From the NCBI GenBank assembly GCA_902826695.1, contig CADEFU010000010.1:1-64000 (forward strand): DNA of 64,000 bases. The letters run 5' to 3'. Under the pieces are notes generated by a model. The model ran no database searches, was not told the DNA's origin, and worked only from the letters and a program-made list of their open reading frames with translations. Source of the stretch: an uncultured Alphaproteobacteria bacterium. Its GTDB lineage: Bacteria > Pseudomonadota > Alphaproteobacteria > Micropepsales > Micropepsaceae. Shown piece after piece: positions 26,767 through 35,313 of this stretch. The translations under genes were made by a program, and so were the position numbers. The first letter of the stretch is position 1. Every line of letters begins with the position of its first letter.

Positions 26767-27053
26767 AGGTTAATCTCCCGTTACTAGAAGCGCGACCGGG
26801 GAGTTGCACGACGCAGGCCAGCTGTTTTTGTGTCACCGTGATACGGGAGGACGTCACCCTGGCGGCGTTCACGGGTCAGAAACCATCCCGCGGGGGGCCG
26901 TTAAGCCTAGCAAGAGATTGCACGTCTCAAACGGAGACAAACCGGTCCGCAATCCTGAACAACGTGTTAAAACGTCCGTATGGGGTCTCGTGGGGAGAGC
27001 CCTGAAGTTTCTCTCGTTGATGGGGCCGCGCATGCGCGGCGATGAGGGGCGTT

Positions 27054-27533
27054 ATGCGCGTTTGGGTTTTGGCGAGTTTGCTCGCGGTTGCCACAGTCGC
27101 TTCTGTTGGTCCGGCCTCTGCGGGGTGCCGCTCTGAAGTCGATGCCGACAATCCTATGGTCACGGACGAAGACTATGGGATCACGCGCTGCGGTGACCGG
27201 AGCGACGATGACCCGATGGTGTGGCAGGGCGATCGTTGGCAGAGCAGCTTGTTCGGCGGATACGCGAATGACGAACGGGACCGACCGGCGCACATCGTCG
27301 TGCATGTGCAGCGGACGGTGGTTACGACGGCGCCAGCGGCTGCTGATGCCCAGCCCGCACGGAAGCGGGCGCGCCTTATCAATACGCGCACAGGTTTGGA
27401 ACGCGCTGCTGGTCGCGGCGTGCTTCGCTTCGACGGTCGCAACTGCCGCGGCGCTCTCGTACTGACGTGGGGGCCTCTCGGTAGCAAGATCAGCTGTCAC
27501 GAACGTGGCGGCAAGCTGCGCACCATTCGTTGA
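27054..27533 (+). CDS. secreted hypothetical protein
   Basis: A 159-residue protein with a signal peptide (VWVLASLLAVATVASVGPASAG) and four mature cysteines (GCRSE, TRCGD, NCRGAL, SCHERG). A acidic N-terminal part (DADNPMVTDEDYG, RSDDDPMVWQGD) is followed by an Ala-rich linker and a basic C-terminal domain (VLRFDGRNCRGALVLTWGPL). The ATG at 27054 has GAGGGG seven bases upstream and is preferred to ATG 27042. I do not recognise the family. It lies just outside the genomic island's left end. Confidence 0.55.
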   Translation: MRVWVLASLLAVATVASVGPASAGCRSEVDADNPMVTDEDYGITRCGDRSDDDPMVWQGDRWQSSLFGGYANDERDRPAHIVVHVQRTVVTTAPAAADAQPARKRARLINTRTGLERAAGRGVLRFDGRNCRGALVLTWGPLGSKISCHERGGKLRTIR

Positions 27534-27551
27534 CGATTGCGCTGATGAAAG

Positions 27552-27609
27552 TGGTGCCCCTGGCCGGAATCGAACCAGCACGTTGTCACCAACAACAGAT
27601 TTTGAGTCT
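27552..27609. repeat. left attachment site (58-bp tRNA-Leu 3' duplication)
   Basis: The 58 bases are identical to 46000-46057 and correspond to the 3' part of the tRNA-Leu gene from the anticodon loop to CCA. Identity ends at 27609/46057. Here the sequence continues into non-tRNA DNA, so this copy is only a tRNA fragment and not a functional gene. The integrase gene starts 152 bases away. Confidence 0.92.
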
Positions 27610-27620
27610 TTTGGATGGAC

Positions 27621-27747
27621 GTTCCTGGCGGTTCCCAGACGTTCCGACTTTCGCTGAATTGCGCCATATGTCGCCATTTTAGCGGTCCGCACGATTCTTG
27701 AAAATTCCTGACCACTCCCCTAGCTGTGCTTCCCAGGTGCTTCCCAA
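27621..27747. promoter_or_regulatory. left arm: recombinase/excisionase binding repeats
   Basis: Two repeat sets lie between the att site and the integrase start. GTTCC occurs at 27621, 27631 and 27641, exactly 10 bases apart (one helical face). Further on, GTGCTTCCCAG-GTGCTTCCCAA forms a tandem 11-bp repeat at 27726-27747. A matching tandem pair is found inside the right end (45923-45944). Arm-type sites of tyrosine recombinases have this arrangement. The second set overlaps the region just before the integrase gene and so may also repress it. Confidence 0.55.
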
Positions 27748-27761
27748 GGGAGATTCAGTCG

Positions 27762-28961
27762 ATGGCGCGCATCACACGGCGAACGGTCGAAGCGTTTGAG
27801 TTTTGCGGCAAAGAGGCTTGGCTGTGGGATAGCCAGCTACCGGGCTTCGGCATTCGCGTACGCGCGGGCGGGCGCAAGGTGTACTATGTACAGTATCGCC
27901 TTGGGGGGCGTGGAAGCCCGTCCCGACGCCTTAGGTTGGGCGTGCACCCGGTGTTGTCGCCCGAGGCCGCACGTTCTGAGGCAGGCAAGGTACTCGCCCG
28001 TGTCAGTCTGGGAGGCGATCCGGCAGCCGAGCGGAACAAGATGCGCGCGGAAGCGACCATTTCGATGCTTGCCGACCGCTACCTCGCCGAGCACGTCGCT
28101 GCGCACAACAAGGCGAGCACGGCAGCCGAAATCCGACGCATCGTTGACTCCAAGATCAATCCCGCACTCGGAAAGCTTCGCGTGTCGGACCTATCGCGCG
28201 CCCGCGTGAAGGAGTGGCACTCCGCCATGCAGGCCGCTCCGTACGAAGCCAACCGCTGCCTCGCCTACCTTTCCAAAATGATGAGCCTCGCTGCGAAAGA
28301 GTGGGAGTTGAGGCCAGACAACCCTTGTTTGGGCATAAAGCGATATCCGGAGCGAAAGCGCGAACGGTTCTTTTCGGACGAGGAGTTGCAACGTATCGGC
28401 GCGGCACTGCGCGAGGCGGAAACGCGAAAAGCTGATCATCCCAACTGCATCGCGGCCGTTCGCTTGCTTGCAGTCACCGGCTTGCGCGTTAGCGAAGCAC
28501 TAGCCCTAACTTGGGATGAGGTTGACCTCGATAGGTCGTGTCTGCGCCTGCGGGACGCCAAGGCGGGAAGCCGCACTGTTCCGCTTGGCAATGACGCGCG
28601 TGTGCTGCTTTCGTCGTGCGAGCGCGTGGGAGACTTCGTGCTCTGGGGGCCAGACCCGAACAGTCCGTTGAGCCATTGGGCCCTGCGCAACTTCTGGGAC
28701 CAGCTTCGCATCAAAGCCAAAGTGAGAGACGGAAGGCTGCACGACTTCAGACACACGACTGGAACATATGCGGCGCAGACGGGCGCGAACGCGTTTCTGG
28801 TGCGTGATCTGCTTGGACACAAGACGTTGGCGATGACCGGGCGCTACGTCGAGCGCGCGGTGGACCCGATGCGGGCAACGGCGAACGCTGTTGCAGCGCG
28901 CATTCATGCGGCGATGGCTGGTCGCAAGGCGAAGGTGTTGAACCTGAACACGTTACGTTAA
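27762..28961 (+). CDS. tyrosine recombinase/integrase of the island
   Basis: A 399-residue phage-type integrase. The N-terminal DUF4102-like arm-binding part (RRTVEAFEFCGKEAWLWDSQ, LPGFGIRVRAGGRKVYYVQY) is followed by a SAM-like core-binding domain and the catalytic domain with the usual residues: Arg in TGLRVSEALAL, HxxR in HDFRHTTGTYAAQTG, His in LLGHKTLAM and the nucleophile Tyr in GRYVERA. The ATG at 27762 has AGGGAGA upstream; a longer in-frame start exists but overlaps the arm repeats. It lies next to attL and very probably inserted the island into tRNA-Leu. Confidence 0.95.
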   Translation: MARITRRTVEAFEFCGKEAWLWDSQLPGFGIRVRAGGRKVYYVQYRLGGRGSPSRRLRLGVHPVLSPEAARSEAGKVLARVSLGGDPAAERNKMRAEATISMLADRYLAEHVAAHNKASTAAEIRRIVDSKINPALGKLRVSDLSRARVKEWHSAMQAAPYEANRCLAYLSKMMSLAAKEWELRPDNPCLGIKRYPERKRERFFSDEELQRIGAALREAETRKADHPNCIAAVRLLAVTGLRVSEALALTWDEVDLDRSCLRLRDAKAGSRTVPLGNDARVLLSSCERVGDFVLWGPDPNSPLSHWALRNFWDQLRIKAKVRDGRLHDFRHTTGTYAAQTGANAFLVRDLLGHKTLAMTGRYVERAVDPMRATANAVAARIHAAMAGRKAKVLNLNTLR

Positions 28962-29055
28962 GGCCTACTTGGGCGCGGCGAGGTTGATACCAACACGCGA
29001 GTTTCGGTAGGCCGCGCCTATTGCTGTGTTGAACAACGCCTAGCGGAGACGCGGA

Positions 29056-29628
29056 ATGGCTTCAAGAAAACGCAAAACAGAAAAGGCGTATCCGCGGGGA
29101 ATACTCACCGAGCCATATCTTATCGAGTATGCACCCTCGACCGCTCGCGCGTTTTCAGATGAAGAGCTTGAGCGCAAATATCCGGGACTTGCGACTACCG
29201 ATGAGTGGCCGCTAATGCGTGATTTCCTGCGTCACGATACGGGCGAGCAGACCGAACCGTCCAAGGCGCGCTGGAATGAATTGCTTGAAGCCCTCGCGGC
29301 TCACCTCGGAGTTGACGACAGACCTGGTGAGCCGTCTTTCTGGCAGAAGCTTGCAACCGCCCTCATGCGGCGGCATGTTCCCGCGCTTCAGGCAAGCAAA
29401 CGCGCATCTGGGCGACCGAAAAAGGCCAGCGCAGAGCATCTTTATTGGCTCCGGCTGTACGCGGAACAGTGTGAGGCGATGGGCAAAGCCTCTCCGGATT
29501 CTAAGGTTCATCGAGCTGTTGCGCGTAAGGAAGGCCTGAAATCTCCGGGAGCCGCCAAGGACAGATACCGTAGGGCCATCGAGTGGCGCGCGAGAGCATT
29601 CTCTCCGTGGTTGGGCGAAAATGGATAA
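29056..29628 (+). CDS. hypothetical island protein
   Basis: A 190-residue basic protein. It has an N-terminal KRKTEKAYPRGILTEPYLIE, a central Trp/Leu-rich helical region (RWNELLEALAAHLGVDD, FWQKLATALMRRHVPAL), and a C-terminal part with GRPKKASAEHLYWLRLYAEQ, then RVARKEG-type RAVARKEGLKS and DRYRRAIEWR. The GRPKK and following helices could suggest DNA binding, but I recognise no family. A GCGGAGA ribosome site precedes the ATG. It lies between the integrase and the excisionase-like gene. Confidence 0.6.
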   Translation: MASRKRKTEKAYPRGILTEPYLIEYAPSTARAFSDEELERKYPGLATTDEWPLMRDFLRHDTGEQTEPSKARWNELLEALAAHLGVDDRPGEPSFWQKLATALMRRHVPALQASKRASGRPKKASAEHLYWLRLYAEQCEAMGKASPDSKVHRAVARKEGLKSPGAAKDRYRRAIEWRARAFSPWLGENG

Positions 29629-29743
29629 AGCATTTTCGCTCTGAAATAATGCGAGCGAAAATTAGCTGACAGTTTTTCACCCGATGTGATCCTGCCATGT
29701 GCCCGTGCGCGGAGATTCCGCGAGATAGTCACGGAGGCCTGGA

Positions 29744-29944
29744 TTGACCCAGAAGATTTTGCTGACGCCGGATGATATCGAGCGCGTCTACGGAATACCG
29801 AGAAGCACACAAGCTAAAGGCCGCATGACCGGAACCTTCGCACCGTTCATAAAGCACGGGCGGTCCGTTCTTGTCCTGAAAGCAGACCTGGAGGAATGGC
29901 TGACAAGCCTTCGCCGCAAGTCGACGTCGGAGGGCTCGATGTGA
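29744..29944 (+). CDS. AlpA/excisionase-like HTH protein
   Basis: A 66-residue protein starting TTG with GGAGG just upstream. LLTPDDIERVYGIPRSTQAK is a MerR/AlpA-like helix-turn-helix start, followed by FIKHGRSVLVLKADLEEWL, the typical 'wing' and DLxxWL end of small excisionase/AlpA proteins. Such proteins bend DNA at att arms or activate the integrase. Its stop (TGA 29942-29944) overlaps the GTG proposed as start of the primase gene. Confidence 0.75.
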   Translation: MTQKILLTPDDIERVYGIPRSTQAKGRMTGTFAPFIKHGRSVLVLKADLEEWLTSLRRKSTSEGSM

Positions 29945-32256
29945 GCGCAACCGACAATCACTGGGATGCTATTCGTGAGGGCGAAAGGCCAACAGATAAT
30001 TCGCTCGACGCAAAGCGGCACTGGTCGCTATGCCCCAAATTGAACACCTTCGCAGAAGAAATCGGCGCCGAGCCCGTTAGCTTGAGGCGTGCCGTCGTTC
30101 GCGAAAGCGGCCCACGGGGGTATCGTCGAATCATCGGCACGCTTAGAATTACACTGGATGGGAAAGTCGAATGCGATGTTCCCAATCACAAACTCACCGA
30201 CAGTCAGCAGGCCGAATTCGCGATAGAGATCGCGGCGGCCAAATTCCCAGAATCTGTCCCAGCACTCGAAGCCAACATGCCGTCTCAGTTAGCCGGCGTT
30301 GACCCGAGTGAGTACTTCACCTTCCGAAATCGTGAAGGTTTGATCACGTTCATCCAGTGGCGAAGGAACGGGAAGGATGGGATAAGTAAAAGCTACGTCC
30401 CATTGTCCTTTTGGGACGACGGTCAATGGCGAACTTGCGAACCCGACGGACTGCTTCCGCTGTATGGGATCGACCGCTTGAAGAATGCCGCCACGGTGTT
30501 CCTTCATGAGGGCCCGAAGGCTGCTTGCGTCGTCCAAGCCATGGTGGATGGAAAGACTGCCACCGACCGCGAGAAACAGCGAAAGCACCCCTGGGGCGAA
30601 ATCCTGAAACATGCCGCGCACATCGGATGGCCTGGCGGCGCCCTGAATCCAGATCGAGTCGACTGGGGACCGATCAAAGCTCTGCCTCCGCACTTCCAGG
30701 TGATCATGATCTGTGACAATGACCCGCCGGGTATCGATGCGGCAACTATCGTCTCTCGCAGTCTGAAGCGGCCTATGACGGTCGTCAGGTTCAACGATAG
30801 GTTTCCAACGGGTTTCGATCTCGCCGATAACTGGCCCAGGCATAGCGATTGGTGGTCGAAGGACGGCGACTATCTTGGACCAACGCTTCACGACCTCGCG
30901 TCGCCGGCAACCTGGGCCACCAAGGTTGTCAACACCGGCAAAAAAGGGCGCCCGAAAATCGTCGTTCGCGAAGAGTTTGCAGGGGAATGGATCATCGTCA
31001 TTGATCCACCAGTGTTCATTCATCGACGAAGGCCGCACATTAAGCTTTCAGACAAACTCTTTGATGCGCTTGTTCGCCCGTTCTCTTATGCGGAAAGAAC
31101 CTCTCCGCTAATGCGCACCGCGTTGTCGTCGCAAGTCGACGCACTGATCTACCGACCGTACAAGGAAGAAGGAACGGAGACTAACAGCGTCATGAACGAG
31201 TCGGGCCGGAGATTCTTCAACACGTTTCGTCCCTCCCAGATCAAGGCGAAGCAGGGCGACCCAACGCCGTTTCTCGATTTCATGACGCACCTCATACCGG
31301 ATGAATCAGACAGGCATGAGCTTCAACGCTGGATCGCAACGCTAGTCGCGTGCTTGCACCGTATGAGTTACGGTGTGCTTCTGATCTCCGAAACACAGGG
31401 AGTTGGGAAGACGACATTGGCTGAAGGCATTCTTGCACCGCTGGTGGGTGTGTCGAATGTCAGCTTCCCCGATGAGAAGGCGATCACAAACTCCGATTTC
31501 AACGGTTGGATCGCCCACAAACGCTTGGCGATCGTCAACGAGATTTACGCTGGGCACACTTCCAAGGCGTACGATCAGCTAAAGTCGGTGGTCACCGACA
31601 AGACGGTGCGCGTGAATGAAAAACACATGCCTGCATACGAGTTGGAGAATCATATTCATATTTTCGCATCCTCGAACTCGTTCCGCGCGCTTAGCATACA
31701 CGACGCCGACCGGCGTTGGCTCGTGCCGCGCGTTACCGACAAGCAGCAACCGCCAGAGTGGTGGGATGAGTTTCATCGATGGCTTGCCGAAGGCGGTCTG
31801 CAGATAATTCGCCAATGGGCCGACGACTTCTTGCGCCAAAACACCCCGGTGAAGACGGGCGAGCACGCACCGATGACTGGACAGAAGAAGGACCTCATTG
31901 CTGAGAGCCGGTCACCTGGTAAGCAACTGGCGTTTGAGCTTGGCGAAACCACCGTGAAGTCGGGCGACAAGATTATCTTGGCAGCTAACGATGTGCGGGC
32001 TTGGGTCGCCGAGCAGCGTGGGCTTGGACACTCCGATTCTAGATTGGAAGGAAAGCGACCGCTGCTCAATGCGCTGAAGGCGGCAGGAATGAAGGAAGCA
32101 ATGAGGCAGTCCAGCGGGGAAACACGCAGATTCAAAGTAGACGGCGGCACGAACGATTACATCGTCGCGAACTTCGAGATTCAGCCGGGAGCGCACTGGG
32201 AAGACCTGAAAGGCTATCTTCGAAGGCCGAAGGATATCATCCAAGCTTCGTTCTAG
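29941..32256 (+). CDS. primase/helicase of the island (DUF5906-type)
   Basis: A ~771-residue replication protein. The middle contains a Toprim-like stretch (VFLHEGPKAACVVQAMV, IMICDNDPPGIDAATIV). The C-terminal helicase has Walker A SETQGVGKTTLAEG, a Walker B-like RLAIVNEIYAG, and KSVVTDKTVRVNEK and HIFASSNSFRALSIHDADRR, as in phage/plasmid superfamily 3-type primase-helicases such as P4 alpha-like and DUF5906 proteins. GTG 29941 is preferred: GGAGGG lies 6 bases upstream and it overlaps the preceding stop (GTGA). ATG 29896 is an in-frame alternative. The gene implies that the island can replicate when excised. Confidence 0.82.
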   Translation: MSATDNHWDAIREGERPTDNSLDAKRHWSLCPKLNTFAEEIGAEPVSLRRAVVRESGPRGYRRIIGTLRITLDGKVECDVPNHKLTDSQQAEFAIEIAAAKFPESVPALEANMPSQLAGVDPSEYFTFRNREGLITFIQWRRNGKDGISKSYVPLSFWDDGQWRTCEPDGLLPLYGIDRLKNAATVFLHEGPKAACVVQAMVDGKTATDREKQRKHPWGEILKHAAHIGWPGGALNPDRVDWGPIKALPPHFQVIMICDNDPPGIDAATIVSRSLKRPMTVVRFNDRFPTGFDLADNWPRHSDWWSKDGDYLGPTLHDLASPATWATKVVNTGKKGRPKIVVREEFAGEWIIVIDPPVFIHRRRPHIKLSDKLFDALVRPFSYAERTSPLMRTALSSQVDALIYRPYKEEGTETNSVMNESGRRFFNTFRPSQIKAKQGDPTPFLDFMTHLIPDESDRHELQRWIATLVACLHRMSYGVLLISETQGVGKTTLAEGILAPLVGVSNVSFPDEKAITNSDFNGWIAHKRLAIVNEIYAGHTSKAYDQLKSVVTDKTVRVNEKHMPAYELENHIHIFASSNSFRALSIHDADRRWLVPRVTDKQQPPEWWDEFHRWLAEGGLQIIRQWADDFLRQNTPVKTGEHAPMTGQKKDLIAESRSPGKQLAFELGETTVKSGDKIILAANDVRAWVAEQRGLGHSDSRLEGKRPLLNALKAAGMKEAMRQSSGETRRFKVDGGTNDYIVANFEIQPGAHWEDLKGYLRRPKDIIQASF

Positions 32257-32735
32257 GCCACGCGGCGTCGGAGCCTTCGGACGGCAGGACGGCGGGGACG
32301 GCTATTTCACCTTCCTGCCAATTTTATTCTTTCTTCTATCCAAAAGATTTGCTTTCCGAGAAAGAGAAAGTGCTGTCCGAGCCGTCCTGCCGTCCGGGTT
32401 CTCGTCATCGGAACTCCAACGAAAATTCACTCTGCATAATATTGCTCGCGCGTACCGATTGGCCCGCTCTAGCTACGGTCAGCAATGACCCCGGTTAGAG
32501 AGCGTGCCTCAAGGGTGCTTTGAATTTCGCATGCAGGTTGTTTCTTGTCGGATGCAGAGAATTCTGCGCGGTAAGCAATAGCCTGGAAGCGGACAAATCG
32601 CACTCAAGTCTCTGCCAGCAGTGCTTGAGTATTTTTCTCGCTTCAGGCGGTTCTTGGAAATGAGTAAAATGGTCAGCAGTTGGTACCAGCTCAAGCTTCG
32701 CCTCATGTCAGAGAGCGAGCAGATGAGCCCTGGCT
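32257..32735. other. non-coding region with long inverted repeat; possible replication origin
   Basis: There is no credible gene in about 480 bases. A perfect 16-bp inverted repeat CGGACGGCAGGACGGC (32278-32293) / GCCGTCCTGCCGTCCG (32381-32396) encloses an 87-base, comparatively A/T-rich and purine-biased segment (TTTTATTCTTTCTTCTATCC, GAGAAAGAGAAAG). It lies immediately behind the primase/helicase gene. This could be the island's replication origin or a terminator-like structure; position favours the former. The rest holds short frames only. Confidence 0.45.
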
Positions 32736-34994
32736 CTACGCAAGCGATACAAGCCACGCCCACAGCGCTCTTAGGCAAGACCAAACTTGGACGACAGCAC
32801 CTTTGAAAAGCTCTTGGAGGTCGTCTTTGCCAACGAGTGTTTCAACTGCTTGCAACAGAAGGGCCATCACTGTGAATAGCGTGGTGTACCCGAGAAATTT
32901 CCAGTTTCGTGCAATCTGCTTCAAGGTGAAGGTATTACTGCGCGTTGCTTCTGCTTCAACGATCAGCGCGCCGGTTTGCACAACATCAGTGATGGATTGG
33001 AGGCGGCCACGAAGACCCACGAGACGCTCTTCGGTGGCTCGAATAACGTCAAAGGTCGAGCGGAGGCCGCGGTCAATGAACCGGCGATAGTTCAACCAAG
33101 TCTGTATGTCACCGACATCGATCATGCCTAGAAGTCTGTCGAACTCATCGATAAATTGGCTGGAACGGCTGAGAAGAAACAGCAGGCGGCCCGCACCGTC
33201 GTTGCCGATATTGTCTAGGCCCGCACCGATAGAGATTAGGCTCGACTCAGTAACGGCGATGAGCCTCGAAAGTTGCTGGAGCCGGACTTCGCTGGCTTGA
33301 ACTTGTTCATCGGTTTCTCTGTATGTGGCATAACTGGGTCGCTGACGCCGGAACAGATTCTTCGGAATAGTGCGCTTGTTCAGCTCCTTGCGCCGTTCCT
33401 CCTCCAAGCTCATGCCAAACTGTCGGTCGATATCCAGCCGTTCCCTGCTCCAGTACTCAAGAATGCCGTCAAGCTCGCGACTCAAGATTCTGATGTGAAC
33501 ACCGGCGTTTTGGATAGTTCGCCAGTTGTTGAGCGCGAACAGACGCAATGACTCAGCAGCGTTGACACGTTCCACAAACCGGCCGATCTGCATGCGGTGA
33601 GGTTCGCCTTTGGTAACGAACAAATGTCTAGTAGGTCGGTTCTTGATCCGTGATTCTGTGATGCGCTGAGGGCTTGGTAGGTGGTCCCCCGGAGCGGCCC
33701 ATTCGTCACCCGGCGATTCATCACGCGCTGCTGCATAAGTTGATGATCCGAGTGCGGATATGAACAATGCTCGCCAACTCAAGATGCCGCACGCAACAAG
33801 GTCACGGTCATCTGCTTTATAGTTCACACGACGAATGAACGGCATGAGAGCCTTGACGATAGCGTTTGGCTCCCCGGTATCGTTGTCAAAAACTGGAAAG
33901 TTGCCCAAACCGATAGTGCCAGGAGATGTCGGCTCGTCACCGACCGCAGGGTGCGTGACGACTAGCTGGCGCAAGACCTTCGCTTCTCGTTGGCGTGCCT
34001 GCTCCTTTGGGTTGTCTAAGCCCTCAACCGAGAATACCAATCCGCGGGATTCGCTAAATCGTTCACCGATCAGCCCATCTTCGTTGCCGCTCGCATCACC
34101 AAGCATTCGAAGACCAAACGAGCTAGTGAACTCGTCCCAAATCCCTTTGTACAGGTAGTCGGCCGCATCCAGGAGTCGCTTAGCCATCGCGTCGTCCACG
34201 CCGTACTCGGGCAAACGATCCAGATCAACAAGCCCGTGCATCAACTGCTGGGCAGCCACCGTTCTGACGGCTTCGAGGTGTCGGACAATCTCATGACGCC
34301 GCGCGCCTTCGAACGTGACGGTGCCCCGGTTTAAGTATTCCTGACCCCAGGGTTTGCCAGCATCGATGTAAATGGCAATGGTGGCATGATCCTGACTAGC
34401 AAGCGCCTGCACCCGCACGCGAATGTCTGCTGGGCTCGGCGTTTCTTGGCTGACCTGCTGGTCCGTGCCATCACGCCACCATAGTGTGAATGCGACTGAT
34501 TGCGGCGCCCCAAACGCAAATGGGAAGACGTTTCCCTTTGTTGTCCCAGGTAAGGATTGAGGTTTTTCAAACCTTAGTTCATTGCGATCTGCTGACTTGA
34601 CCCGCCCTCGTTTCTGTAGCTCAACGAGGAACTCGTTGATCTCTGCAAAGAAAGCCCGGTTGTCGCGATCAAAGCACTCTGCTTCCTTCTGCCTACGCTC
34701 CTCTGCGCTCAGTGTCTCGGGAAGCGCACTGAGTTCTTCCTTGCTTGTGGGGCTATCACCCGGCGAGTATTTGGGCCAAATACCCATGTGCCAGGTCATC
34801 GTCGGGGTACCAAACTCCGGTGGCGGATGACGATGTCCTTCTCCAGCGAGAGTTCCGTACTGATCTGAGTAGGGCCAGATCGCGCGCGCTGCAGACAGAG
34901 GGCCGGCTCCTCGACGTTTCGCGACGCCACCGTCCGTCGTCTGCCGCAGAATCGCGTCACCTCGGGATAGTATTTTGAGAAGATGGTGCCGCAT
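32736..34994 (-). CDS. unknown large protein with C-terminal membrane helices
   Basis: Up to 752 residues. No enzyme motif is recognised. The N-terminal ~250 residues are mixed alpha/beta (FAFGAPQSVAFTLWWRDGTD, HATIAIYIDAGKPWGQEYLN). The region 250-640 is helical and charged. The final ~120 residues are a long helical bundle (RLQSITDVVQTGALIVEAEA, NTFTLKQIARNW) leading into two hydrophobic segments (FLGYTTLFTVMALLLQAVET; WSCLRALWAWLVSLA); this looks CorA-like in layout but lacks a GMN motif. ATG 34799 (MTWHMGIWPKYS) may be the true start, since the longest frame's first 65 residues look atypical. It is divergent from the four-helix membrane protein gene at 35314; the two may work together. 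Confidence 0.6.
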   Translation of the reverse strand: MRHHLLKILSRGDAILRQTTDGGVAKRRGAGPLSAARAIWPYSDQYGTLAGEGHRHPPPEFGTPTMTWHMGIWPKYSPGDSPTSKEELSALPETLSAEERRQKEAECFDRDNRAFFAEINEFLVELQKRGRVKSADRNELRFEKPQSLPGTTKGNVFPFAFGAPQSVAFTLWWRDGTDQQVSQETPSPADIRVRVQALASQDHATIAIYIDAGKPWGQEYLNRGTVTFEGARRHEIVRHLEAVRTVAAQQLMHGLVDLDRLPEYGVDDAMAKRLLDAADYLYKGIWDEFTSSFGLRMLGDASGNEDGLIGERFSESRGLVFSVEGLDNPKEQARQREAKVLRQLVVTHPAVGDEPTSPGTIGLGNFPVFDNDTGEPNAIVKALMPFIRRVNYKADDRDLVACGILSWRALFISALGSSTYAAARDESPGDEWAAPGDHLPSPQRITESRIKNRPTRHLFVTKGEPHRMQIGRFVERVNAAESLRLFALNNWRTIQNAGVHIRILSRELDGILEYWSRERLDIDRQFGMSLEEERRKELNKRTIPKNLFRRQRPSYATYRETDEQVQASEVRLQQLSRLIAVTESSLISIGAGLDNIGNDGAGRLLFLLSRSSQFIDEFDRLLGMIDVGDIQTWLNYRRFIDRGLRSTFDVIRATEERLVGLRGRLQSITDVVQTGALIVEAEATRSNTFTLKQIARNWKFLGYTTLFTVMALLLQAVETLVGKDDLQELFKGAVVQVWSCLRALWAWLVSLA

Positions 34995-35313
34995 CGATCT
35001 TCGCTATGATGATCTGACCACATTGATCCAGCGAGCAGACTTTCAACGCAACGCTCTTCAATCGCTATGACATACAGTACGCGTTGTGCTGTGTTGTCGC
35101 CGTTACACGAACCGATTGCGCGACATTCGCGCGAGGCGCGAGCGACGGAACGTTTCGGCTTGTTTCTTTCTACGCTTCACCTTCCAGGAGACGTTCCCAC
35201 ACGCCATTCATCAGATTGATAGTGTTGGCCTGGCGTAGGCCGAGGATGACGCGCGCGACCGTTCTTGTTACAAAGTTTGCTCGGGGCGACGGTCGGCGAA
35301 GGGGGAATTGGGG
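34995..35313. other. divergent intergenic region
   Basis: About 320 bases separate the starts of the two membrane-protein genes. I see no RNA gene, clear repeat or operator. An inverted GCGCGAGGCGCGAGC stretch around 35130 is GC-rich and only partly symmetric. It should carry the divergent promoters. Confidence 0.4.

Noticed and set aside
27552..27609. Second functional tRNA-Leu
   Set aside because: Only the 3' 58 bases are present; the 5' acceptor strand and D-arm are missing.
32278..32396. Transfer origin (oriT) for conjugation
   Set aside because: No relaxase or mobilisation gene is seen in the island, so a replication or terminator role is more reasonable.
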